Origin: Lachnospiraceae bacterium
Lineage (GTDB): Bacteria; Bacillota; Clostridia; Lachnospirales; Lachnospiraceae
Assembly (NCBI GenBank): GCA_024698485.1
Contig: JAILRC010000035.1
Location: 1-38,228 of the forward strand
DNA: 38,228 bases
Direction of reading: 5' to 3'
Shown here: positions 31,858 through 38,228 of the stretch, piece after piece
Position numbering within the stretch: position 1 is the stretch's first letter
Layout: every line of letters starts with the position of its first letter
The notes under the pieces: generated by a model
What the model was told of the DNA's origin: nothing
The model's input: the letters and a program-made list of their open reading frames with translations, nothing else
Database searches by the model: none
Position numbers and translations under genes: made by a program

Positions 31858-34800
31858 ATGGTTAAAATGTCTAAAAAGAAGTTCACTAAAATCTTCTTGC
31901 CACTTTCATCCGTAGCATTGGCATTTGCGATCGCGGTACCTGTACTTTCAAACATGTACTCGACCACACTTGACACTGCTTTGGGACAGGGCAAACTGCA
32001 CGTTGTTGCGGCAGAGGGTTCGGAAAACTGGGATACGGATTATGTTGAACAGAAATACTCTTCCGAAGCTGAAGCAAGAGCAGCAGGTGAGGCTTTGACA
32101 AAAAAGATCGCCGATGAGGGTATCGTTCTTTTGAAAAATGACAACAATGCACTTCCCCTTTCAAAGGGCGATAAGGTCGCGCCTGTGGGTTATGCATATA
32201 AAGAGCCCGTTTACGGAGGGTCCGGTTCGGGAAACGTTGATACCTCAAAGGCTTCGATCGTTACACCCCAGAAGGCTCTCATAAACGCAGGTCTGTCCGT
32301 TATCGGTTCCATCGAAAAGATCACACTGAACCAGCAGGCTGCAGATGTTGCGGAAGCTGCAGGTACATTACCTGCTATCGCAGGCTCCGGAATGTTCAGG
32401 AATGACTTCAGACTGAAAGCTGCCGAGCCTTCAATCTACAATTCTGCCAAGGCAGATTTTAACGGCGCAGCTGCGATCATTTTCATCGGAAGAGGCGGCG
32501 GAGAAGGCAATGACATCAAGCGCGACGGTTACACAGACGGAACCAGACACTATCTGACATTGTCTCAGAACGAGAAGGACACCATTGAATATGCAAGAAA
32601 CAACGGTGCTTCCAAGATCATTGCGATCATCAACTCTTCAAACGTTATGGAACTTGACTGCATTATGTCCGGAAAATATGCGGTTGATGCCATTCTTTGG
32701 GTCGGAGGCCCCGGTTCAACAGGCTTCGACGCTATGGGTGACATTCTTGTAAACAACGTTAACCCTTCGGGAAAGACAGCTGACATCTACGCAAAGGATT
32801 TCTTTAACGATCCTACCTATGTAAACGTTGGAAACTTCGAGTACAGCAACGCTAAGTACGACGGCGACAAGACAGCTCACTACGTTGAATATGAAGAGGG
32901 CATATATGTCGGCTACAAGTACTACGAAACAGCGGCTGCTGAAGGCGAGAACTACAATGATCTCGTAACATTCCCCTTCGGTCACGGCCTTTCCTACACC
33001 TCATTCGATCAGAAGATCACAAAGTTCAACACTAACGGCGGAAAAGTAACCGTTACCGTTGAAGTGACCAACACAGGAAAAACTGCCGGCAAGGATGTGG
33101 TACAGATCTACTGGGGTGCAGATTACACCGATTTTGACAGAACAAACAAGATCGAGAGGTCCGCAAAGAACCTTGTTGATTTTACAAAGACCGGCGTGAT
33201 CCAGCCCGGCAAGAGCGAGACGGTCACCGTTGAATTCAACACGGAAGACCTTGCTTCTTACTGCTACACAAGAACAAACCCCGACGGAACTGTAGGCTGC
33301 TACGTTCTTGAAAAGGGCGAATATCAGATCTTCCTTGGCAAGAACTCACATGATTCTTACGAATCAAAGGTTTTCACCCAGGGTTCAACAGTATGGTTTG
33401 ATAACACGAATCCCAGACAGTCCGAAAAAGACGGTCAGGCGATCCTTGAAGCTGACGGCACATTAGCCAATGTTCCCGCAAAGGTTAAGGTTACCGCAGA
33501 CGCAGAATTTGTTGCAGCAACAAACAAATTCCAGGAGTCTTCCGACTACATGAACGAGTCCGGAGTTACTATGCTCACAAGAGCAGACTGGAAGAACACA
33601 AAGCCCACCGCAGGCACTGTAAAGGCTCTGGAAGGCAAGTACCTTGCAACCTTCAATGCCAACAAGAAGGACGGCTTTAACGCAGAGACAGATGCAAACC
33701 TCGGAAACGTTGTAACATCAAAGGTTTACAACAATAACGCCGTAAACTTCGCAAACAGCGGCTACGACCTTTCTCAGATGAGAGGTAAGGATTACTACGA
33801 TGCTGAGTGGGATGTGCTGCTGGATCAGATCGATTTCTCCAATGCGGACGTTCAGGAAGAATTGAGAGATCTCCTTTTCTACGGCGCATACAACACAGCA
33901 AAGCTTACATCCATCGGAAAGATCTCCACAAAGGACTACGACGGTCCTCAGGGCTTCTCTTCATTCATGGATTTCGGTCATGACTGGTGCGCATATTGCT
34001 CCGAAGTAGTGGTTGCTTCCACATGGAACACAGAACTTGTTGAAGAATACGGTGCAGCGGTTGCAGACGAAGCTATCGCAGGCAGCAGCAAGATTGCCGG
34101 ATGGTATGCACCTGCAATGAACATCCATCGTTCTCCTTTCGCAGGAAGAAACTTCGAGTACTACTCGGAAGACGGTGTTCTTGCCGGTAAGATCGCTTCT
34201 TCCGTCATCTCAGGCGCTGCAAAGAAGGGTTGCTATGCCTACATGAAGCACTTCGCACTGAACGACCAGGAAACAAACAGAACCGACAGCATCTGCACAT
34301 GGGCTACAGAGCAGGCTATGCGTGAAGTTTACCTGAGACCTTTCGAACTGGTTGCAAAGTACTCCAGAGGCCAGGTTTCCTACACAGCTGATGCGCAGGG
34401 AACAAAGGCTACCAAGATCACAAAGGGATGTACTGCGGTAATGTCTTCCTTCAACTGTGTCGGCGCTACAATGGCATCGTCCAACTACGGTCTTCTTACA
34501 GGAGTCCTCAGAGATGAATGGGGCTTCCATGGCGCAGTTATCACAGACTTCGGTCCTGTTGTTAACTATGACGCAATGATCAGATCGGGTAACGATTTCC
34601 TTCTCAATGCAAACTGGGGCGGAAGCAAGCCTGCACTCGGTCAGGTATTTGCGGACACCACTTCAAATACTGCAAAGAATGTCATGAGACAGGCAGTCAA
34701 GAACATTTCCTACACTGTTGTTAACTCACTGGCATATGACGAGATCGCTCCCGGTTCAACATCTTACAGAGACGTTTCTCCTTGGAGGATCTGGTTCGGC

Positions 34801-34884
34801 ATCCTGACAGGCATATTTGCTGCATGTGCTCTTACAGGCTACTGCTTCATCTGCATCAAGTGGTTCAAGAAAAACGAAGACTGA
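31858..34884 (+). CDS. second membrane-anchored, domain-permuted GH3 beta-glycosidase
   Basis: 1008 aa. Helix 1 (about 11-31) follows a Lys-rich start and helix 2 (about 978-1000) is followed by KWFKKNED, so the enzyme should be held outside by both ends. The order is permuted: (alpha/beta)6 domain first with GGGEGND (E216, likely acid/base), FnIII-like domain near 395-468 (VTNTGKTAGKDVVQIYW), then the barrel with DYDGPQGF, GRNFEYYSED, KHFALNDQETNR and nucleophile D897 in VITDFGPV. It is clearly related to the GH3 at 5611 but longer, with extra sequence near residues 840-860 (SRGQVSYTADAQGTKATK). All catalytic motifs are intact. The substrate is unknown. ACGGGAGGAAC precedes the ATG. It is a single-gene unit with a strong terminator. 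Confidence 0.92.
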   Translation: MVKMSKKKFTKIFLPLSSVALAFAIAVPVLSNMYSTTLDTALGQGKLHVVAAEGSENWDTDYVEQKYSSEAEARAAGEALTKKIADEGIVLLKNDNNALPLSKGDKVAPVGYAYKEPVYGGSGSGNVDTSKASIVTPQKALINAGLSVIGSIEKITLNQQAADVAEAAGTLPAIAGSGMFRNDFRLKAAEPSIYNSAKADFNGAAAIIFIGRGGGEGNDIKRDGYTDGTRHYLTLSQNEKDTIEYARNNGASKIIAIINSSNVMELDCIMSGKYAVDAILWVGGPGSTGFDAMGDILVNNVNPSGKTADIYAKDFFNDPTYVNVGNFEYSNAKYDGDKTAHYVEYEEGIYVGYKYYETAAAEGENYNDLVTFPFGHGLSYTSFDQKITKFNTNGGKVTVTVEVTNTGKTAGKDVVQIYWGADYTDFDRTNKIERSAKNLVDFTKTGVIQPGKSETVTVEFNTEDLASYCYTRTNPDGTVGCYVLEKGEYQIFLGKNSHDSYESKVFTQGSTVWFDNTNPRQSEKDGQAILEADGTLANVPAKVKVTADAEFVAATNKFQESSDYMNESGVTMLTRADWKNTKPTAGTVKALEGKYLATFNANKKDGFNAETDANLGNVVTSKVYNNNAVNFANSGYDLSQMRGKDYYDAEWDVLLDQIDFSNADVQEELRDLLFYGAYNTAKLTSIGKISTKDYDGPQGFSSFMDFGHDWCAYCSEVVVASTWNTELVEEYGAAVADEAIAGSSKIAGWYAPAMNIHRSPFAGRNFEYYSEDGVLAGKIASSVISGAAKKGCYAYMKHFALNDQETNRTDSICTWATEQAMREVYLRPFELVAKYSRGQVSYTADAQGTKATKITKGCTAVMSSFNCVGATMASSNYGLLTGVLRDEWGFHGAVITDFGPVVNYDAMIRSGNDFLLNANWGGSKPALGQVFADTTSNTAKNVMRQAVKNISYTVVNSLAYDEIAPGSTSYRDVSPWRIWFGILTGIFAACALTGYCFICIKWFKKNED

Positions 34885-34898
34885 TAAACACTAAACAT

Positions 34899-34929
34899 AA
34901 AGAGCTGATCGCGTGGTCAGCTCTTTTTT
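34899..34929 (+). terminator. rho-independent terminator
   Basis: AAAGAGCTGA (34899-34908) and TCAGCTCTTT (34917-34926) form a 10-bp stem with an 8-base loop, followed by more Ts. Confidence 0.9.
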
Positions 34930-34978
34930 ACTTGTTTTTGGAGAGAATAAATGTTATTGTGAAACATGGAACCCGGGC

Positions 34979-35020
34979 ATGGACCCCGGGGACGGGGTTA
35001 GTGGTCCAAAATTTTTTTTT
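34979..35020. repeat. dispersed palindromic repeat, copy A, with T-run
   Basis: The core 34988-35007 (GGGGACGGGG then TTAGTGGTCC) is identical to 38194-38213. Over 34979-35008 the two copies match at 28 of 30 positions. TGGACC and GGTCCA at the ends can pair into a stem-loop. Here the element is followed by ten Ts (35011-35020), so it may also act as a second terminator. Confidence 0.75.
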
Positions 35021-35030
35021 AAGTTAAAGG

Positions 35031-35534
35031 ATGTTCGCTGAAATGTTGAAGTTTGTACATTTGTTTAAAAACTATTGGCTGGGCATATCTTTTCTGGGTA
35101 TGGCCGCTTTTGCAATACAGGAAATTCCGTATATGCTCATGCCGCTGATCAAACCCGCGTCAAATCCCATAATGAACATGCCTCACGAGATCAAGTGGAT
35201 CGAGGCGGTACAGGGGATATGCGGGGTTCTTTCAATGGTCTTGTTGATGCTGATAGTAAGGGATGATGTGGGGGCGTTCACTTTGGCGACCGCCTGGGAG
35301 AAGGTTTTCTTTGGGCTGACCGTTCTGATGATAGCGATCAATTTTGCCGGCTGGACCCTATACTATACGGGGCATCAGTACGGATGGCTGATCGTCCTGA
35401 GCCAGTTCGCCGCTGTGCCTCTTTACTACCTGTTCTTTGGATTGTGGAGGAGCAACTACATTCTGGCCGGCGTCTGCGTCCCGTTCTTTTTGGTGCATAC
35501 GATCAATGGGGCGATGAATTTTTTGAAGAAATAA
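35031..35534 (+). CDS. small polytopic membrane protein, unrecognised
   Basis: 167 aa if started at ATG 35031, which directly abuts AAAGG; ATG 35043 is an alternative start. About five hydrophobic helices are visible (near residues 15-35, 58-80, 88-110, 118-138 and 142-160), with the short conserved-looking motifs FAIQEIPYMLMPLI, GWTLYYTGHQYGW and VHTINGAMNFLKK. No transport or enzyme motif stands out. It lies alone between repeat copy A and the ArsC-like gene. Codon use is ordinary. Function unknown. Confidence 0.7.
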   Translation: MFAEMLKFVHLFKNYWLGISFLGMAAFAIQEIPYMLMPLIKPASNPIMNMPHEIKWIEAVQGICGVLSMVLLMLIVRDDVGAFTLATAWEKVFFGLTVLMIAINFAGWTLYYTGHQYGWLIVLSQFAAVPLYYLFFGLWRSNYILAGVCVPFFLVHTINGAMNFLKK

Positions 35535-35604
35535 GGGAATGTTAGCATAATATGCAATTCACCTTGTGCAAAAATGCACATGTTGATTGAGGAGTTTTTC
35601 AACC

Positions 35605-35946
35605 ATGAATATTCAAATATTCGGAACTAAAAAGTGCAATGATACGAAGAAAGCGGAGCGTTTCTTCAAGGAGCGCGGCGTTAAGGTTCAGTTCATTGAT
35701 ATGAAAGAAAAGGGCATGAGCAAGGGCGAGTTCACAAGCGTGGCTTCAGCCAACGGAGGCATTGAAAATATGCTTGATCCGGAGTGCCGTGACAAGGACA
35801 CCCTTGCTCTCATAAAGTACTTGTCGGAAGAAGACAAGCTGCAGAAGATCCTGGAGAATCCGCAGGTCATAAAGACTCCGGTGGTGCGTAACGGAAAGCG
35901 GTCCACCATCGGGTACAAACCTGAGGTATGGAAAACCTGGGAGTAG
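35605..35946 (+). CDS. ArsC/Spx-family thioredoxin-fold protein
   Basis: 113 aa from ATG 35605, about 10 bases after GAGGAG; an upstream TTG at 35587 would overlap that site. IFGTKKCNDTKKAERFFKERGV carries the single redox Cys (C11) followed by N-D-T, as in YffB/ArsC-like proteins rather than the CXXC of classic Spx. TPVVRNGKRSTIGYKPEVW is the usual C-terminal region with the cis-Pro segment. Proteins of this group are small cytosolic reductases or regulators; arsenate reduction is not demonstrated and no ars genes are near. A strong terminator containing a diverged repeat copy follows. Confidence 0.88.
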   Translation: MNIQIFGTKKCNDTKKAERFFKERGVKVQFIDMKEKGMSKGEFTSVASANGGIENMLDPECRDKDTLALIKYLSEEDKLQKILENPQVIKTPVVRNGKRSTIGYKPEVWKTWE

Positions 35947-35984
35947 GAATAGCTGATATGCATTCCTTGTTAAAATGAACCGCG

Positions 35985-36023
35985 AACCCCGTCCCTAGGG
36001 ACCATTTGGTCCCTCTTTTTTTT
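35985..36023. terminator. rho-independent terminator containing a diverged, inverted repeat copy (copy C)
   Basis: AGGGACC (35997-36003) and GGTCCCT (36008-36014) form a perfect 7-bp stem with an ATTT loop, then C and eight Ts. The preceding AACCCCGTCCCTAG (35985-35998) is the reverse complement of the core of copies A and B with one G missing. Confidence 0.85.
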
Positions 36024-36036
36024 ACAAAAAAAGGTA

Positions 36037-36084
36037 TTGACAAAACTGTGTGATTGTATTATTGTACTATTATCATAATACAAT
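36037..36084 (+). promoter_or_regulatory. promoter/operator of the GntR-ABC operon
   Basis: TTGACA (36037-36042) with TATTGT 17 bases on (36060-36065). ATTGTATTAT (36053-36062) and ATAATACAAT (36075-36084) are perfect 10-base inverted repeats with a 12-base centre that cover the -10 and start region. This is a typical autoregulatory operator for a YtrA-type GntR repressor. Confidence 0.72.
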
Positions 36085-36103
36085 AGTGAAGGGAGGAAAC
36101 AGC

Positions 36104-36457
36104 ATGCCATGGAATATTGAGTCGGACCGACCGGTTTATCTGCAGATAGTGGAGCATATAATGAATGACATATTCTCCGGGCGGATAAAGACGGGGGAGC
36201 AGCTTAAAAGCGTCAGAGACCTTGCCACGGAAGCGGCGGTCAATCCCAATACGATGCAGAAAGCTTTGCAGGAACTTGAGCGGATCGGGCTGGTTTACAG
36301 CAGAAGAACAAGCGGGAGATATGTTACGGAAGATGCGGAACTTGTCAAAAAGCTCAAGGAAGAAAAGACTTTGGAGCAACTGAAGATCTTTTTGGAACGA
36401 ATGGAAAACATCGGCATCAGCAAACAGGACCTGATCAGGATATTGGAAAGTAAATAA
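36104..36457 (+). CDS. GntR-family repressor, YtrA type
   Basis: 117 aa from ATG 36104, preceded by AAGGGAGGAAAC; an in-frame start at 36050 would lie inside the operator. The winged-helix domain fills residues 5-75 (RPVYLQIVEHIMNDIFSG, LKSVRDLATEAAVNPNTMQKALQELERIGLV). It is followed by only a short helical tail, as in YtrA-type regulators that control their own ABC operon. An ATPase and a permease gene follow at once. The perfect palindrome over the promoter is its likely binding site. Confidence 0.93.
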   Translation: MPWNIESDRPVYLQIVEHIMNDIFSGRIKTGEQLKSVRDLATEAAVNPNTMQKALQELERIGLVYSRRTSGRYVTEDAELVKKLKEEKTLEQLKIFLERMENIGISKQDLIRILESK

Positions 36458-36476
36458 GATTAAGGAGAGAACTTAT

Positions 36477-37175
36477 ATGGATGAACTACTGAGAATAGAA
36501 AATCTGTCCAAGAAGTACGGCAGCAAGACAGCCCTTGACAGACTGGATCTTACTGTGGGACGCGGGCATATCGTTGGCCTTCTGGGCCCCAACGGAAGCG
36601 GCAAAACAACACTTATCAAGCTTATCGCAGGCCTTCTTACGGCAAGTGAAGGAAAGATCCTTGTAAACGGAAATACCGTAGGCGTTGAAAGTAAAAAGGT
36701 CATATCCTACCTGCCCGACACCACCTATCTGAATATGAATCAGACCGTTGATGAAGTGATAAAGCTGTTTAAAACCTTCTATGCGGATTTTGACGAAAAC
36801 AGAGCGAAAAATATGCTTGCGGCCATCGGAATAGAAACAAAAACGAGGCTTAAAACCATGTCCAAGGGAACGAAGGAAAAGGTTCAGCTGATCCTTGTGA
36901 TGAGCAGAAGAGCCGATCTGTACATCCTTGACGAACCCATTGCGGGAGTTGACCCGGCTACCAGAGATTATGTCTTGAATATAATCCTTTCAAACTATGA
37001 CCCCAATGCTTCCATCATCATTTCCACTCATTTGATCAGCGACATCGAGAAGATCCTGGATCAGGTGGTCTTCATAAAGAACGGCAAGATCGAAAGATTC
37101 GGAAACGTGGATGACATCAGAGAAAAAGAAGGAAAGAGCATTGATGCTTTGTTCAGGGAGGTATTCAAATGTTAG
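36477..37175 (+). CDS. ABC transporter ATPase (YtrB-like)
   Basis: 232 aa. Walker A is GPNGSGKTT, Q-loop region ISYLPDTTYLNMN, signature MSKGTKEKVQLI (the LSKG form common in GntR-linked ATPases), Walker B LYILDEPIAGVDP and H-loop ISTHLISD. It powers an exporter-type or ABC-2 permease. Start ATG follows AAGGAGAG, and the 3' end overlaps the permease gene by 7 bases, so the two proteins are made together. Substrate unknown; related operons respond to cell-envelope antibiotics. Confidence 0.94.
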   Translation: MDELLRIENLSKKYGSKTALDRLDLTVGRGHIVGLLGPNGSGKTTLIKLIAGLLTASEGKILVNGNTVGVESKKVISYLPDTTYLNMNQTVDEVIKLFKTFYADFDENRAKNMLAAIGIETKTRLKTMSKGTKEKVQLILVMSRRADLYILDEPIAGVDPATRDYVLNIILSNYDPNASIIISTHLISDIEKILDQVVFIKNGKIERFGNVDDIREKEGKSIDALFREVFKC

Positions 37176-38005
37176 GAAAACTTTTTGTTTCGGAAATCAA
37201 ACAGACATATAAGCCCATGGCGATTACAGGGGCAGTGCTTGTATTAAGCACCCTCCTGGCAAACCTTGAATCGAACATAATGAAATGGATGAATGTGGCC
37301 TCCGATAATATTCTTGGCAGCATCATCACCGGCATGATGAATATGCTTTTTGTCTTTTCCGTCATTGCGGTTTTGATCGTGGGATTCGTATTTCTTATTA
37401 TCGGATTTTACAAGAGCATGTACTCGGAAAGAGGTTACCTCACCCACACTCTGCCTGTAAGCAGCGTTACGACTTTCAACGTTAAACTGCTCGTTGCCGT
37501 ATTGTGGATGGCAGCTGCGGCTGTAGTTATTGTTTCATGCTTTTTGTTCAGAGCTTTGAACATCACGGGAGAAAGTCTCGGAGAATTTATCGGCAGACTT
37601 CAAATGATCTTCCGGATCACAGATCCTGAATTCAAAGGTATTCTGTTCATTGGAAAGAGCCTGGGCGGTACTGTTGTCAGATTTTCAATTCTTGGTCTTT
37701 TGGGAATATTGGGATCCTTCCTCTTTTACTTTACCGCCATCACCATCGGACAGCTTTCAAATGAGCATAAGGTTGGCTGCGCCATCGGAGCGGGAGTGGT
37801 TTTGTATATGATCCAGCAGATGCTTGGCTTTGTTGTTATGATCGTATGCTTTATCGGATATCTGGCTAAAGACGCTGTCATTACAAACGAAATCGCCATC
37901 CTAAACAGAGGCGCTATCGCAACAATAATCGTCTACACATTGTTTATGGCAGTACAGTACGTCGTAGACTTGTACATAGTAAAGAATCGCCTGAACCTTC
38001 AGTAA
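37169..38005 (+). CDS. ABC-2-like transporter permease
   Basis: 278 aa with about six hydrophobic helices (near 12-30, 48-78, 108-128, 165-195, 205-235 and 245-270). The extracellular or cytosolic loop SMYSERGYLTHTLPVSSVTTFNVKLL matches the pattern of permeases paired with YtrB-like ATPases. It overlaps the ATPase gene by 7 bases and completes the GntR-ATPase-permease operon. A terminator follows. The substrate is unknown. Confidence 0.88.
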   Translation: MLGKLFVSEIKQTYKPMAITGAVLVLSTLLANLESNIMKWMNVASDNILGSIITGMMNMLFVFSVIAVLIVGFVFLIIGFYKSMYSERGYLTHTLPVSSVTTFNVKLLVAVLWMAAAAVVIVSCFLFRALNITGESLGEFIGRLQMIFRITDPEFKGILFIGKSLGGTVVRFSILGLLGILGSFLFYFTAITIGQLSNEHKVGCAIGAGVVLYMIQQMLGFVVMIVCFIGYLAKDAVITNEIAILNRGAIATIIVYTLFMAVQYVVDLYIVKNRLNLQ

Positions 38006-38015
38006 GGGATATGCA

Positions 38016-38045
38016 AGAGAGAGCCTTAAAACGGCTCTCTTTTTG
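38016..38045 (+). terminator. rho-independent terminator
   Basis: AGAGAGCC (38018-38025) and GGCTCTCT (38033-38040) pair perfectly around a 7-base loop, followed by four more Ts. Flanking A and T bases extend the stem. Confidence 0.88.
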
Positions 38046-38057
38046 TGCGATAAGCGA

Positions 38058-38214
38058 ATGCCCTCGGCAGCAAGCTCGCTTGCTGGACGAGGGCTGAGTG
38101 AACGGTCATTGAGCGGACTTCGTACGCGAGATGACCCGTCGAATCGAGTAGGAGTCAGCCTACTCGATAGGGATGGTTTGGCAGATGGACCTAGGGGACG
38201 GGGTTAGTGGTCCA
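38058..38214 (+). other. hairpin-dense intergenic element, candidate structured RNA or composite repeat
   Basis: Four stem-loops follow each other. The first is GCCCTCG/CGAGGGC (38060-38066, 38088-38094) enclosing CAGCAAG/CTTGCTG (38068-38074, 38079-38085). The second is GGTCAT/ATGACC (38104-38109, 38131-38136), enclosing a smaller GCGGAC/GTACGC stem with one mismatch. The third is ATCGAGTAGG/CCTACTCGAT (38143-38152, 38159-38168), 10 perfect pairs. The fourth is repeat copy B. No T-run follows and the base composition is more GC-rich than the flanks. A 49-codon frame exists but has no ribosome site. Confidence 0.55.
38185..38214. repeat. dispersed palindromic repeat, copy B
   Basis: Matches copy A (34979-35008) at 28 of 30 positions, in the same orientation. 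TGGACC (38186-38191) and GGTCCA (38209-38214) can pair. It lies at the end of the hairpin-dense element. Confidence 0.75.
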
Positions 38215-38228
38215 TTTGCCCGGAACTG

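Noticed and set aside
38058-38207. 49-codon frame in the terminal hairpin element
   Set aside because: No ribosome site, and the sequence is dominated by perfect stems; an RNA or repeat explains it better.
1-38228. CRISPR array, tRNA, rRNA or prophage genes
   Set aside because: No regularly spaced direct repeats, cloverleaf-like sequence, rRNA sequence or phage structural genes were recognised.

Overview
The window looks like a chromosomal segment of an anaerobic, plant- or glycan-degrading Firmicute, most likely a Lachnospiraceae (Butyrivibrio/Pseudobutyrivibrio-like) bacterium. Reasons: strong AGGAGG ribosome sites, sigma-A-type promoters, lipoprotein SBPs, YesM/YesN and GHKL/LytTR two-component systems, Crp and YtrA-type GntR regulators, DUF5662 and DUF6465 proteins, and domain-permuted family 3 glycosidases of the kind known from Butyrivibrio and Ruminococcus. 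This assignment is inference from gene content; no rRNA or tRNA gene was seen.

Layout: 1-907 is the end of an IS3-family element. 1188-2540 encodes a secreted sphingomyelinase-like phosphodiesterase with a jacalin-like lectin tail. 2655-5398 is a solute-binding lipoprotein overlapping a YesM-type sensor kinase. 5611-11255 is a two-gene operon: a permuted GH3 enzyme with a membrane helix at each end, and a CBM-CBM-helix-cytoplasmic coil-helix-esterase fusion. 11357-13389 is a LytTR regulator and GHKL kinase pair, followed by a GtrA-like membrane protein and a cytosolic GH3 (13535-16556). 16690-22476 is a YesN-type regulator, a second SBP lipoprotein, a fused double permease and an ATPase with a large insertion. 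22604-26857 is a heterodimeric ABC exporter plus a HAD phosphatase. Then follow DUF5662, a DUF6465 histone-tail-like protein, MscS (the only clear minus-strand gene), a Crp/Fnr regulator with a radical SAM protein, BrnT/BrnA, a 57-residue basic protein, a second double-anchored permuted GH3 (31858-34884), a small membrane protein, an ArsC-like protein and a GntR/ATPase/permease operon.

How the parts fit: the first SBP and YesM kinase (2655-5398) have no regulator next to them, while the YesN regulator at 16690 has no kinase next to it and sits directly in front of an importer. I read these as one sensing-plus-uptake system separated by an 11-kb glycan block. Inside that block, surface-tethered GH3 and esterase enzymes would trim acylated oligosaccharides against the membrane, the LytTR/GHKL pair would sense or control this, and the cytosolic GH3 would finish hydrolysis after uptake.

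The best candidates for something undescribed are: the double-anchored glycosidase/esterase set with its own two-component system; the roughly 120-residue insertion in the helical subdomain of the importer ATPase; promoter-terminator overlaps at 11258-11328 and 17521-17568; a dense run of hairpins at 38058-38214; and a dispersed GGGGACGGGGTTAG repeat seen twice intact and once in diverged, inverted form.
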